From assembly GCA_963741135.1 (NCBI GenBank), contig CAVUHC010000005.1:302845-366844 (forward strand): a DNA stretch of 64,000 nucleotides. Direction: 5' to 3'. The position numbers and the translations under genes are program-made. The DNA comes from Gp6-AA40 sp963741135. Lineage in GTDB: Bacteria > Acidobacteriota > Vicinamibacteria > Vicinamibacterales > UBA2999. Within the stretch, counting starts at the first letter, position 1; every line of letters starts with the position of its first letter. The notes beneath the pieces were generated by a model that saw nothing but the letters and a program-made list of their open reading frames with translations, searched no databases and was not told where the DNA came from. This document shows, one piece after another, positions 43,751 through 53,482 of the stretch.

Positions 43751-43972
43751 ATGATCACATCCCCCCTTCGCTCCGCACCACTTGCCGCACTGCTGCAGCG
43801 AGTCCGCGACCAATACCGAGAAACGCCGGGGCTCGAATTAACCAAGCCGTAGGCCACGCGGTTATTTGGGGTGGCACCCTCGGTGTGCGCCGCGATGCTC
43901 AGGGCGCTCGTGATGGAGAACTTTCTGTCCCGCGCCGGAGACGGCCTGTTTGTGCGATCGACCACATATTAG
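43751..43972 (+). pseudogene. small winged-helix-like protein with in-frame amber stop
   Basis: The frame from ATG 43751 reads APLAALLQRVRDQYRETPGL, then ELTKP, a TAG at 43850-43852, and in the same frame ATRLFGVAPSVCAAMLRAL and an ending FLSRAGDGLFVRSTT. It looks like a compact winged helix in which Gln (CAG) has become TAG. No family name. As in hicA, continuity of the frame across the stop is what suggests a recent nonsense mutation. Confidence 0.5.
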
Positions 43973-44060
43973 AGAACCGCAAACATCTCACGCGGATCGA
44001 ACTTACGAACACCACGACGATCACGGAAGTCACAAAGGCGAGAAAGAGCGGATCAGCACC

Positions 44061-44279
44061 ATGACGCTCGAAGCAGTGCTCAACCGGGCTGGTCAGATGA
44101 ATCGAGCCGAGCGGTGGACGCTTTGGACCGCGTGTGGAACGCACCAACTTGAGTCGCTTCCGAGAACCGAGACGGGCGGAGCCAAGCGGCCGAGGTATTG
44201 CCCGAGATGCTGGACCGCCTTTGGTGCCGACGGCGTGATATGGAACCCGCCGTGTCTGCCTACTGAGCTGGGTGTGTGA
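44061..44279 (+). CDS. small hypothetical protein
   Basis: A 72-codon frame from ATG 44061 (MTLEAVLNRAGQMNRAERWT) with a CPRCW pair that could bind zinc. No family recognised. The frame extends upstream to 43950 without a better start. It follows the amber-stop gene by 88 bases; the evidence for coding is weak. Confidence 0.3.
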   Translation: MTLEAVLNRAGQMNRAERWTLWTACGTHQLESLPRTETGGAKRPRYCPRCWTAFGADGVIWNPPCLPTELGV

Positions 44280-44447
44280 GCGGTGGGCCATCTATTCGAC
44301 CGGAAGGACCAGTGAAGGGCCCGGGACCCGACAGCGCGTCTATGGGACTCCGACACTGGCCGGCTTGTCGGTTCGCCGCTGCGTCATGAGGGTCCCGTCA
44401 CGTCGGCGGCCAGAGGGGACAATCGAGACGAGATCGCGGCGTCTGCG

Positions 44448-46058
44448 TCAGCGACACACCTTCGCAGGTGAGCCGATCACTTTCAAGAAACGAGTCATCT
44501 CGTGAAGGAGCATCTCTGACTCGCGGGGAGTCAGGTTCGTGGCGAACGTTTCCCGTCGACCTTCGTAGTCGAACGCGATCGTGGCAAACACCCTGTTTTG
44601 AAGCACTGGCTTATCAACTATCCTGAGGTTCCTGACAAGCCCCAAGTCGTATGTGCGTTCGATATTCTCCCAATCGTTGTAGACCTTGAGCGCGCGGCCA
44701 TCGACTTCGATCCATTCTTTCGATTCAGCGAAAAGAATATTGCCTGGGTTCCTGGGGGGCGACACCTCAATTCTCAGCGAATTGTGCTCGCGCCAGACGC
44801 GCACCTTGTCGCCGATGCGCTTGTCGGCGTTGACCCTGCCGGTCGTGAGAGCGTGACGTGATGAACGCCGTCCTTTCGGTTCCCTTCGCAGGGCGATCCG
44901 TCGAGTGCCTGCGTACAGAACAGCGGTTCCAAGCGCTGTGCAGATATCAGCGCCGAGATGAGTCCCGTATCTGAAGACACCGTACAGCCCGACTATAGTG
45001 ACGCACACGCCTGCGACCAATGCGGCTCGTCGGCCGATGTCCCAGCGTCCTGCCGTCGCGGTGCGTTCACGGTTCAAATCGGGCGAATCGGCCACCATAC
45101 CCAACAACTTCGTACATGCCTGGCGTACCCGCCGAGCCTTGAGCAGAGTCCGTGACAGGGACAAGGGGACGCTGGCGGCCACTTCCCCCTCGTCATCAAC
45201 GAGAAAGACCATTCCAGCGAGGTCATAGGCCGGCAAGAAGATTCCAAGGTCCATCGCGGCCTGCTGAACCTCGGCCCACGAGCTCGCAAGGTTGTAACTC
45301 TTCTGCTCGTAGTAATGGAACGCCTGGAACGGCAGCTCGATGCCGAACTGCCATCTTCCCGCCGTGATGGTTTCCGGCATGATCCAGAGGCACTTCGACA
45401 GATACCCCTTTGCCTTCAGGAAGGACAGTTCCCACAGCGTCCCACGATATGAAGATGGGATGACGAGCACGCAGTAGGCGTGGGCGACAAGCGTGGCCAC
45501 ACGATCTTGCCACTCGTCATCGCGAGAGCTGATGCGTCCTGCACCACTCGCCACATCGACTGGGCCGAACGCCACCATAGGCGCGAGAGGCTTCATCGCT
45601 TCAGCCAGGAGAGTTTCGAGATCGATATGCTCTTTCGGGTCAAAGTCGCGGCCGCCAGGTGATTGGGTCGGCAGATGATCCCCGATTTCAGTCGGACGTA
45701 GGTAGACGCAGGACGGTTGCAATCGTGTCGCGGCATTCTGAGGACGAGACAGGAGCAAGTCGTTCAATGCCTGTGCCCTGACGTTTCGCCGCGTCTGGAT
45801 GGCGGAGTTCTCGATCACACGGATCACATAGACCACGAAGCTGGTCAGCACGGCCGCGACGAGCGTCAGCACGTCGGAAGTCCACTTGTCGCCATCCGAA
45901 GAGAGAGATGCGATGACAACAAGTGGAAGCGGACACAAGAGAAGGGTGACAGGTCCTGCGGCTATGCCTCCCTCGCTCTTCGCCAGGAACGCAAGAGCGT
46001 AGAAGATCAAGACGCCCTCGAACCACGCAGGCGGGTCCCAGAAAAGGAAGTTATCCAT
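44448..46058 (-). CDS. membrane protein with TIR-like domain
   Basis: A 536-residue protein. Two transmembrane helices occupy residues about 15-50 and 62-82, followed by a cytosolic domain (about 110-270) with CVYLRPTEIGD, MVAFGPVDVASGAGRI, DDEWQDRVATLVAHAYCVLV and SSYRGTLWELSFLK. That pattern (beta-loop, Gly-rich turn, D-x-x-W-Q, and a final W-E-L) resembles TIR or TIR-like folds in bacterial membrane proteins. Two more helices lie near 350-390, and a C-terminal PH-like beta domain follows (VEVDGRALKVYNDW-type). Function unknown; a membrane-anchored sensor or effector in defence or stress is my inference. It is intact, unlike many neighbours. Confidence 0.65.
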   Translation of the reverse strand: MDNFLFWDPPAWFEGVLIFYALAFLAKSEGGIAAGPVTLLLCPLPLVVIASLSSDGDKWTSDVLTLVAAVLTSFVVYVIRVIENSAIQTRRNVRAQALNDLLLSRPQNAATRLQPSCVYLRPTEIGDHLPTQSPGGRDFDPKEHIDLETLLAEAMKPLAPMVAFGPVDVASGAGRISSRDDEWQDRVATLVAHAYCVLVIPSSYRGTLWELSFLKAKGYLSKCLWIMPETITAGRWQFGIELPFQAFHYYEQKSYNLASSWAEVQQAAMDLGIFLPAYDLAGMVFLVDDEGEVAASVPLSLSRTLLKARRVRQACTKLLGMVADSPDLNRERTATAGRWDIGRRAALVAGVCVTIVGLYGVFRYGTHLGADICTALGTAVLYAGTRRIALRREPKGRRSSRHALTTGRVNADKRIGDKVRVWREHNSLRIEVSPPRNPGNILFAESKEWIEVDGRALKVYNDWENIERTYDLGLVRNLRIVDKPVLQNRVFATIAFDYEGRRETFATNLTPRESEMLLHEMTRFLKVIGSPAKVCR

Positions 46059-46415
46059 CGGGATCGCGCACAGTGACGTGTGGCGAGCCTCATCGTGACG
46101 TCCAGTTCAACGGAGTCTTTGAACATCCGAGTAGGAGAGGTTCGGTCACCGCCGTAGGTGCGCTTCGCACGTCCAGCCTTCAGTGACAAGGGACAAATTT
46201 CGCGACGTAATCATTGCACGGCCCTCACTGTGATCCCGCCCGAGTAGCTTCGATAGTCTCGGGACACTGGTCCCGTCGATCAGAAGCCCAGAATTGACCT
46301 CACCCATTCGACAGAGCGCAGGCGTATGATTGCGCCGGGCGCTTCCTTGAGGGCCTCGGCGAGCCGGTGGTTCTTCGGCTGCGACTGGCTAGGCCCCCGC
46401 CGATCGGAGACGGCC

Positions 46416-46907
46416 ATGCGACGACGATTGCCATGGGTGACCTCCCTCGCAGTGTGCGCAATCGCGTGCGATGGAGCTTCAGTCCCAAGTCCAACCGCGC
46501 CGACTCAACCTCCGACGCTGGTGGCCACCGGGCCGCTCCTTCCTTTCGTTGAGCGCTACGCCACCGTCACGGTAGGCGACATCGTGAGGACTCAGGTGGC
46601 CGCCGATGACGTCTTGTGTTACCCCCCGTTCTACTGCAAGTACTTCCGCGTCACGGTTCCACGCGATGGGCTCCTCGAGGTCGGGCTGACGCACGCACCG
46701 GGAGCGATCTATTCCGGTCCGACGACCCCGATTGATATGTGGATCGCGGGCTCCCGCGGCGGCGAGATCTGGATGGAGTTCCACAAACCGGACATCGAAG
46801 CCTTCTCGCGCATTCGAGCCACCGCAGGCGAAACGTACCAAATAGGCGTCGTGAGCTATGAGCTGCCGGGCGTCACGTTCCAACTGCGTTTCCTGCTAAC
46901 GCCGTAG
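46416..46907 (+). CDS. putative lipoprotein
   Basis: A 163-residue protein; the frame opens at 46326, but ATG 46416 gives RRRLPWVTSLAVCAIACDG, a signal peptide with a lipobox ending in Cys. The mature part is a beta-rich domain (GDIVRTQVAADDVLCYPP, then VTVPRDGLLEVGLTHAPG) ending in a jelly-roll-like strand pattern. The same domain type recurs at the end of the next gene. I infer a surface or periplasmic beta-sandwich; no enzymatic motif is seen. The gap to the next gene is 16 bp. Confidence 0.72.
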   Translation: MRRRLPWVTSLAVCAIACDGASVPSPTAPTQPPTLVATGPLLPFVERYATVTVGDIVRTQVAADDVLCYPPFYCKYFRVTVPRDGLLEVGLTHAPGAIYSGPTTPIDMWIAGSRGGEIWMEFHKPDIEAFSRIRATAGETYQIGVVSYELPGVTFQLRFLLTP

Positions 46908-46923
46908 GTGAGGGTGCTTGCGC

Positions 46924-47649
46924 ATGAGACGTGCCTTCTGCGTTTCGATCGTTCTCTTCCTGACAGCGTGTGGGGGATCACAGTCGTTGGTAACCGGTCC
47001 CAGCGCGAGCTCACAGCCGCTCACGGATCCGTTCACGAGGCCTCCTTCGGCGACTGGTGGTTCGACATTCACCGTGTTCGGCGTAGTGCGGAATGGCGAC
47101 GCTCCGGTTGCCGGAGCCAGAATCGCCGTGTTGGAGCAGCGCGACTCTCCGGAGGTGGTCACCGATGCGGACGGCCGATACAGCATCCGAGCGTCAGCCG
47201 CACAACCGTCGGGCATGTCCCCGCTGGTGACTGCGTCCAAGCCGGGTTACTTCGCCGAGATTCGGTTCACGGACGCGAATTACAGTCCTATTGCGAAAGA
47301 TACCCAACTGGACTTCGTGCTCCAGCCTCTGACGTTGATCTCGCTGGGCGAGGTCGTACGCACTCGCGTGGGCGGAGCCACGTGCGCCCATTGGGGATAC
47401 GGGACCGGTTCCTGCGTACGGTTCGCGGTCACAGTGCCAACATCAGGCACGCTCGAGGTGACGGCGACCGCGGCGATCAGGGATTTCGACATAGACGTCG
47501 TAGCCCCGGACGGGACATTTGCCGGGTATTACCCCTATCCGTCTCCGTCCCCGCAGGTCAGGATTCAGGTGAGTGCTGGATCCACGTATCAGATCCGGTT
47601 GGCGGGCGCCGCGCCACGCGACGTTGAACTGACCACCGCAATGCGTTGA
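46924..47649 (+). CDS. putative lipoprotein with carboxypeptidase-regulatory-like domain
   Basis: A 241-residue protein from ATG 46924 (a TTG at 46918 is also possible). The signal peptide ends in the lipobox LFLTAC. Residues about 45-115 form a carboxypeptidase-regulatory-like fold (FTVFGVVRNGDAPVAGARIA ... DADGRYSI), and the C-terminal half repeats the beta domain of the upstream lipoprotein (VTVPTSGTLEVTATA, STYQIRLAG). The two genes probably arose by duplication and form an operon. Role unknown; surface attachment is a guess. Confidence 0.75.
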   Translation: MRRAFCVSIVLFLTACGGSQSLVTGPSASSQPLTDPFTRPPSATGGSTFTVFGVVRNGDAPVAGARIAVLEQRDSPEVVTDADGRYSIRASAAQPSGMSPLVTASKPGYFAEIRFTDANYSPIAKDTQLDFVLQPLTLISLGEVVRTRVGGATCAHWGYGTGSCVRFAVTVPTSGTLEVTATAAIRDFDIDVVAPDGTFAGYYPYPSPSPQVRIQVSAGSTYQIRLAGAAPRDVELTTAMR

Positions 47650-47900
47650 CGCCGAGTTGGCGGGCCATCAGGGAACGTTCGCTTTCGTCCGCAGCACCCG
47701 CGACAGATTCGCGATTGAGGCGAAGGGTTGTTTGCACGCAGATTGCGTTGATGCACTGGGTTACTGCCCGCCGCCGAATGAGAGCGCCGGCCGCCCGCTT
47801 AGGATCTCCCGCCGTGCCTCTCCGTTCACCCTCTCGCGCGTCTGGATCAATCAACCGTTTCGCGTGTCTGACGCACCGCGTCCGGTTGACGGGCGTACGC

Positions 47901-48174
47901 CTAGCTGTTGATCAATCGTTCGAGCTGAACCTGCTGCTTTCTCCGCCTGCGCAACGTCGCTATCACCCCAAGTCCCCCCGTGCCGAGGAGGAGCAGCGAG
48001 GCGGGTTCGGGCACCGCAGTCGCTTCGAGCGCTTCTAGGCGGAACGCAGGAAGAGTGGCCGTCGCAGCTGGGAGTAGGTTTGTCAGCCGAGTGCCGCTGG
48101 CGCCAGGCGACATCATCCACAAAGAAAGGGCACCATTGGCCGCCTCCGGCTCGGTGAAACTCAGCCAATAGCCT
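47901..48174 (-). pseudogene. PEP-CTERM sorting-signal protein, N-terminus missing
   Basis: The frame starts after a TAA at about 48175 without an initiation codon of its own. It reads WLSFTEPEAANGALSLWMMS and ends VPEPASLLLLGTGGLGVIAT followed by a basic RRRRK cluster, the PEP-CTERM exosortase sorting signal. The exported part of the protein is missing. It shows the genome uses an exosortase/PEP-CTERM system. Confidence 0.65.
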
Positions 48175-48189
48175 TAGCCGGCAATCGTT

Positions 48190-48381
48190 GTTCACCGGCA
48201 GCGTCGCTGGCCCGAGCCGGCTGCAATACAGCGCGGACTGGGTCGTCAAAATGGTGACGTGTGGCTGAAGTACAGCCCACCTCAACAAAACCCACACCTG
48301 AAGTAAACCGGAACCGCCGGTGATGAGGTGTCGATTTCGGGGCGGCTCATTCGACGAGCATATAGAAGGAGGACATGAACA
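48190..48381. repeat. duplicate of the segment upstream of the truncated YciI copy
   Basis: From about 48225 the sequence parallels 41175 onward: GCTGCAATACAGCGCGGA, one TGGTGACGT-type 42-bp unit, CGGAACCGCCGGTGATGAGG and CATTCGACGAGCATATAGAAG, then the YciI gene. The duplication spans about 360 bp, to about 48590. Confidence 0.8.
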
Positions 48382-48801
48382 ATGAGAGTGATGGTATTCG
48401 TGAAGGCGAGCAAGGAATCGGAAACGGGTCAGATGCCGAGCGAAAAGATTCTGACTGAAATGGGGAAGTTCAACGAGGAGTTGGTGAATGCCGGCGTCAT
48501 GCTGGCGGGCGAAGGCCTCCACCCCAGTTCCAAGGGAAAGCGGGTGAGGTTCTCGGGCGCCAACAGGACCGTCATCGATGGGCCATTTGCCGAGACGAAA
48601 GAGCTCATCGCCGGGTTCTGGCTGTGGAAAGTGAAATCGATGGACGAGGCCATTGCGTGGCTCAAGCGGGCGCCGTTCGATGGCGGGACCGAGATCGAGA
48701 TTCGACCGGTGTTTGAAATGGAAGACTTCGGCAAGGAGTTCACGCCCGAGCTGCGGGCTCAGGAAGACTCCCTTCGCGCCCGAATCGACCAGAAGCCCTG
48801 A
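48382..48801 (+). CDS. YciI/DGPF-domain protein
   Basis: A 139-residue member of the YCII (PF03795) family. The DGPFAETKELIAGFW motif gives the family its DGPF name; VKSMDEAIAWLKRAPF follows. These are small ferredoxin-like-fold proteins, often beside ECF sigma factors, with no settled function. AGGAGG ten bases before the ATG is a strong ribosome-binding site. A truncated duplicate lies at 41434. It is intact. Confidence 0.87.
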   Translation: MRVMVFVKASKESETGQMPSEKILTEMGKFNEELVNAGVMLAGEGLHPSSKGKRVRFSGANRTVIDGPFAETKELIAGFWLWKVKSMDEAIAWLKRAPFDGGTEIEIRPVFEMEDFGKEFTPELRAQEDSLRARIDQKP

Positions 48802-48805
48802 TCGG

Positions 48806-49396
48806 AGGTCAGCGGACGCTGAGGACGCTGAGGATGTTCGAAAAGTCGTCGGTCCAGAGTGGCGTGGACGAGGATGCCGCGAGCGGTGACCAGCGCTTGT
48901 CCTTGCTCAGGGCGGCGAGATCCCTCGGGTTGCGGGCCATCACGATCCAGTGCGACGAGTTCTTTCCTTCAGGCCAGCCCGGCGCGGTCAATTCCATCTG
49001 CTGCAACGCGACGAGCTTCTGACTGGCCGCGAGGCGAGCGACGATCGGGGCGAGACGCAGGTGCCGATTGGAGATGTGCATCACGAGCACGCCGTCCGGC
49101 GCCAGGCGTGACAGGTAGCGCGAGAGCGCCTCGCGGGTCATGAGGTGAATCGGGATCGAGTCGGAGCTGAACGCGTCGAGCACCAGGAGATCGTAGGCGT
49201 GTTCAGGCATGCGACTGAGTGACACACGTGCGTCACCGAGTACCACCTGGCAGCGATCGCCGCACGCTTCCATGAACGAAAAATACTCGCGCGTCCGCGC
49301 GATCCGCTCGATGGCCGGGTCGATTTCGAAGAACGTCCAGTGCTGCCCGGGGTGCGCGTAGGTGGCAAGCGTGCCGACGCCGAGTCCGACCACCGT
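48806..49396 (-). pseudogene. spermidine-synthase-like gene, duplicated 3' end only
   Basis: Nearly identical to 50218-50806 (VVGLGVGTLATYAHPGQHW, then EIDPAIERIARTREYFSFM and LVLDAFSSDSIPIHLMTRE). It covers only the C-terminal methyltransferase-like half, and its 5' end is joined to an attC-like palindrome (49412-49475) in place of the membrane half. No start codon of its own fits. Confidence 0.8.
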
Positions 49397-49411
49397 GACC
49401 TTCGCGACCGT

Positions 49412-49475
49412 GAGCGATGAGCCGCGGCGCGCCAGCGTCAGTTCACGCGCCGACGGCTCCATCGCGTTGTTGGGC
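49412..49475 (-). other. truncated attC-like site (site H)
   Basis: The minus strand has GCCCAAC, GCGATG-g-AGCCG-t-CGGCGCG pairing with CGCGCCG-CGGCT-CATCGC, nearly identical to site B. The R' box is missing, replaced by the duplicated spermidine-synthase 3' end. It begins within the end of the 72-codon antitoxin gene. Confidence 0.75.
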
Positions 49476-49661
49476 AGCCCTTCGACGACGAGCCTGCCGA
49501 CGCTTGGCAGGCCGTGGCGTTGGGTCAAGGAGAGCCCGACCTGCCTCACGTTCGTGCAGCCGGATGGTCGCGGCGATGCGATCGGCGTCAAAGCCATGGG
49601 CCCGACCGATTCGCTCTCGGAGCTTGTGGAGATCCTCGATGATGGCGTCCCGGCGTTTCAT
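49443..49661 (-). CDS. putative antitoxin of PIN toxin
   Basis: A 72-residue protein starting at ATG 49661, overlapping the PIN gene stop by 4 bp (ATGA). The N-terminus (MKRRDAIIEDLHKLRERIGR) is helical and typical of small antitoxins; the C-terminus is Arg-rich and read from the attC site. I do not recognise a named antitoxin family. Position and overlap are the main evidence. Confidence 0.55.
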   Translation of the reverse strand: MKRRDAIIEDLHKLRERIGRAHGFDADRIAATIRLHEREAGRALLDPTPRPAKRRQARRRRAAQQRDGAVGA

Positions 49662-50134
49662 GACGGCTTCCTCGCAGGTAGCTCCTCAGGTGTGCAGATG
49701 ATCGGTGGGCTCAGACCTTCGGAGCGACAGACGGCTTCGATCGTACCACGCATCGTCGCGTTCGCCAGATGCTTGCAGTTCCACGTCAGCAGGTACGTCA
49801 CCTGGTGGGCCGCGGCGACCCCGATGTGGAACGCATCGACGGTAGCCTTCTCCGGCAGCGCCCCTTGCCGGACCAACTCCTTCGCAAGCCGGGTCGCCGC
49901 GTCCGTGAGCGAGAGGACGGGAATGCCTCGCAGCGCCCGGAGTCGCCGCGCCCGCAAGAGCTGATCGCCAGCCGCGGCCTCGTCGAGCACGAGCTGCGAA
50001 ACCCGCAATTGGTACCCCGTGCGTCCGCGCCACCAGGCGCGCGTCAACGTCTGGTGGGCGGCAAGCACCACGTCTTGACTTGGGCGCGCCGTCAAGTAGC
50101 TGACAATGGTCGTTTCGACATAGACCGTTGACAC
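49658..50134 (-). CDS. PIN-domain (VapC-like) toxin
   Basis: A 158-residue PIN protein. The acidic residues of the RNase site are visible in YVETTIVSYLTARPS, SQLVLDEAAAGD and KATVDAFHIGVAAAHQV. The opening STVYVETTIVSYL belongs to a DNA-binding PIN subfamily near YhcG/Rv-type VapC. It would cut RNA unless held by the downstream antitoxin. A GCCCAAC box at 50191-50197 reads as an R' site upstream and attC-like site H lies after the pair, so this is another cassette. Confidence 0.83.
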   Translation of the reverse strand: MSTVYVETTIVSYLTARPSQDVVLAAHQTLTRAWWRGRTGYQLRVSQLVLDEAAAGDQLLRARRLRALRGIPVLSLTDAATRLAKELVRQGALPEKATVDAFHIGVAAAHQVTYLLTWNCKHLANATMRGTIEAVCRSEGLSPPIICTPEELPARKPS

Positions 50135-50217
50135 GAACGAGATGATCTCATATCGCTGGGTCGTTTATGGCGTCGCACGCAGGTCTGTCTGCCCAACTTC
50201 GTGGTTGATGAATGAGG

Positions 50218-52555
50218 TCAGCGGACGCTGAGGACGCTGAGGATGTTCGAGAAGTCGTCGGTCCAGAGCGGCGTGGACGAGGATGCCACGAGCGGTGACC
50301 AGCGCTTGTCCTTGCTCAGGGCGGCGAGATCCATCGGGTTGCGGGCCATCACGATCCAGTGCGACGAGTTCTTTCCTTCAGGCCAGCCCGGCGCGGTCAA
50401 TTCGATCTGCTGCAACGCGACGAGCTTCTGACTGGCCGCGAGGCGAGCGACGATCGGGGCGAGACGCAGGTGCCGATTGGAGATGTGCATCACGAGCACG
50501 CCGTCCGGCGCCAGGCGTGACAGGTACAGGGAGAGCGCCTCGCGGGTCATCAGGTGAATCGGGATCGAGTCGGAGCTGAACGCGTCGAGCACCAGGAGAT
50601 CGTAGGCGTGTTCAGGCATGCGACTGAGTGACACGCGTGCGTCACCGAGTACCACCTGGCAGCGATCGCCGCACGCTTCCATGAACGAAAAATACTCGCG
50701 CGTCCGCGCAATCCGCTCGATGGCCGGGTCGATTTCGAAGAACGTCCAGTGCTGCCCGGGGTGCGCGTAGGTGGCAAGCGTGCCGACGCCGAGTCCGACC
50801 ACCGCAATCTCACGGCCGGCGGCTGCCTGGGGCAGCGCTTTCCACGCCTGGCCGAACGGTCCTGTCGCGTGGTAGTAGGTGAACGCCTCTCCCCGGCGTT
50901 CCGCCGCCAGGGCCTGTATCCCGTGCAGCGTGGTTCCGTGCGCCAAGAGCGTGGTAGCGGCGTGCCGGATCCTCGCTCACGCGGTAGACGCCAAAAAACG
51001 TGCGTGTCGCGTACAGGACGCGTTCGCCGGCGTTGCCGAACGCGACGCTCGCGACGATCAGCGCAGCCATGCAGCTTCCAAATCGGAGCGACTGCCGTCG
51101 CTGTGCGAAGGTGAGGAACGCAGGCACGGAGAGCGCCGCCAGGTGCAGCGCCAACGGTGCGCCGCGGGCTTTCAAGGCGACGAGAATGCCGGCGGTCAAT
51201 CCGCCAACGACGAGCGGTATGACCACGTCGGCCGTCACGCGGCGCCACATGCTAGAGCGAATTGGAGTGAGCCCAGGTGAATCGGACACTCGGAACAACA
51301 GGCAGGCCAGCACGAGGACGAACGGATATTCGACGATGCCGTCGAACAGCACGGGCGCGGCGAGCGTGTTGAAGAGTCCGCCGAGCATTCCGCCGAACGA
51401 CACCCAGAAGTAGAACTCGGTGAGCCGCGATGGCTCGGGCCGGTCCTTCGCCAGATTCGCATGGCAGCTGAGCGCCATCACGCCAAATGCCATAAGGTGC
51501 AGCAAGACGAGTGCGGTGAGCGGCGCGTGCACCTTTGCGACCATGAACAGCACGAGTGGTACTACGAGCAGCGGGAGAGTCCGTCTCGCGAACGCGCCGG
51601 CCGCTGCCGAGTGCCGGCCGAAGGCCAGCGCGAAGGTGAGGAGGTACAGCGCGAGCGGCACGAGCCACAGCAGCGGAACCGCCGCGATGTCGGTTGACAC
51701 ATAGCTCGTCACCGCGAGCATCAGACTCGACGGGACGAACGAGAGCGCCACCCAGCGTGCGCGGCGCAGCACCGTGACCGGCGTGGAGGCCGGTTCGACG
51801 GACGCGTTCGTCGTAGCCGTCGCGAGAGAGCTTGCACCGCCGGTTCGCCGCCAGGCAAACAGGGCGCATGCGCCGGCCATCAAGGCGAACTCGGCATAGC
51901 CGATGGTCCAGAGACGCGACTGCTCGCGCAACGTGAAGACCGGTTCTACGACGATTGGATACGACGCGAGCGCGAGCAGGCACCCGAGGTTGCTTGCCGA
52001 ATACAGGAAGTACGGGTCGCGGGCGGAGGGATGGTCGGTCCGTGACAGCCAATGCTGGAAGACCGACGCGCTCGTCGAGAGCACGAAGAAGGGAAGTCCG
52101 ATCGTGCCGGCCAGGAGCAGCATGAGCCACCCGAGCGGGTTGCCGTCGGGCGGCCGCGTCACCGATCCCGCCTGGATCATGAAGGGCAGCACGGCGGCCG
52201 GCGCTGCGAGTACCACCGCGTGAAGGACGAAATGCTGCCGAACAGGCAACCATCGTGATGCGGCGAACGCATACCCGTATCCTGCCAGCATCACGATCTG
52301 GAAGAAGACCACGCAGCCGTTCCAGACCATCGGCACGCCGCCGAGGATCGGCAGCACCATCCTGGCGGCCATCGGTTCCACCATGAACAGGAGGAACCCG
52401 CTGAGGAACATCGTCGAGGCGAACAGCGGAACGATCAGCGAGGAGTGCGCGGCGACGCCTCGGGTCCGCGCGTGGGCCGCGGCGTGCGTTCCGCCTGTCA
52501 GTGTGTGTTCGAGGGCTGTCGCCGCCTGGGAGGCTGCGAGCTCCGGGATCTCCAT
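50218..52555 (-). pseudogene. fused membrane/spermidine-synthase-like protein, one frameshift
   Basis: The N-terminal frame (ATG 52555 to about 50948) has about twelve transmembrane segments (SSLIVPLFASTMFLSGFLLF, FLYSASNLGCLLAL). It ends in YRVSEDPARRYHAL and goes out of frame; the second frame resumes at AHGTTLHGIQALAAERR and continues with VVGLGVGTLATYA, the SAM-binding motif of the spermidine-synthase fold, to 50218. One extra base near 50948 explains the break. Both halves belong to the fused MFS/spermidine synthase family, widespread in Acidobacteria, of unknown substrate. Partial copies of its 3' end (48806-49396) and 5' end (53815-54165) flank it. Confidence 0.82.
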
Positions 52556-52759
52556 GGGTGCCCCGGTCAGAGTGCAAGCGGGAGACCCGGAAAACCGGTG
52601 TGAAAATGGCCTTTTGGCGGCTTCTGTGCACGCATCCGTGTGCGCGGATTACAAGGACGGCACCTCGCTAACACATTCGGCAATCCGGCGTTACGTGCTA
52701 TTTCGTCGCCTTTCTCCGTTCGGCCCACTTTCCGAGCGGCGGATCATGCAACGCGTCGC

Positions 52760-53142
52760 TTGAAAATCGTGTTCGACGATGGCATCGTCGTCAACGGAGA
52801 CACGGCGGGCAATGACCGACGATTCGTTGTCGTTCGGAAAGGACCGTTCACGGGTCAGCGAGTCGAACTGGCCGCAACAACGGGAATCCAGATGTTCGAT
52901 GAGATCGTTGAAGATTTCAAGCTCACGCTCTTCGGCTTCGATCCCGGGCAATATCTCATTACGGATCTCTCGAGCCTGCATGACTTTGTCGGAGTCAATG
53001 ACATGAAGATCGGCTGCTCACGAGGATCAGGGAAATCTACGGACTGGATGTCGCGGACCTGCCTAACGGAAACCTGGTTGAGATTTTCAGAAGACTGCAC
53101 GAACAGCAGGCTGGCGATCCCAGAAAAGGACTGACTCAATAG
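52760..53142 (+). pseudogene. hypothetical protein, frameshifted
   Basis: From TTG 52760: IVFDDGIVVNGDTAGNDRRF, then VVVRKGPFTGQRVELA and EDFKLTLFGFDPGQYLIT. The frame leaves the protein-like sequence near 53000, but the next frame continues RLLTRIREIYGLDVADLPNG and NLVEIFRRLHEQQ to a TAG at 53142. One missing base near 53000 joins them. I cannot name the family. The 5' end begins where the duplicated 5' segment of the spermidine-synthase gene ends. Confidence 0.5.
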
Positions 53143-53144
53143 AC

Positions 53145-53477
53145 GTGGCGATCCCGAATGCCAATCGCGCGACGATCGCCGTCGAAAAGCTCACCACGTA
53201 CTTGCTGAATCCAGCGCACAAGCGCGGCGGCGCAAAAGCGAGGCTCCTGATCAGTTTTGGTTATCGAACGAATGCACCTGAACTCCTTGCGTCGCACCTT
53301 CGGGCTCAGCATTTGTCCCTGAATGCCACGCGAACGTCACAGAACCCGTACGGCATCGCCTACGAGATCGAAGGCCCGATTACGACGCCGAACGGAAGAA
53401 CCGTGCGTTTCTGCTCAGTCTGGCAAATCGACACTGGAAGCGAAGTGCCGCGATTCATTACGATGTATCCGAGGTAG
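53145..53477 (+). CDS. DUF6883-type protein, intact
   Basis: A 110-residue protein from GTG 53145. AIPNANRATIAVEKLTTYLL, NPAHKRGGAKARLLISFGY and VWQIDTGSEVPRFITMYP cover the whole family. Compared with it, the copy at 21359 lacks the N-terminal part and the copy at 29955 has lost the middle. The DUF4926 gene follows after 5 bp. Function unknown; constant pairing suggests a two-gene module. Confidence 0.78.
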   Translation: MAIPNANRATIAVEKLTTYLLNPAHKRGGAKARLLISFGYRTNAPELLASHLRAQHLSLNATRTSQNPYGIAYEIEGPITTPNGRTVRFCSVWQIDTGSEVPRFITMYPR

Positions 53478-53482
53478 GAGAG

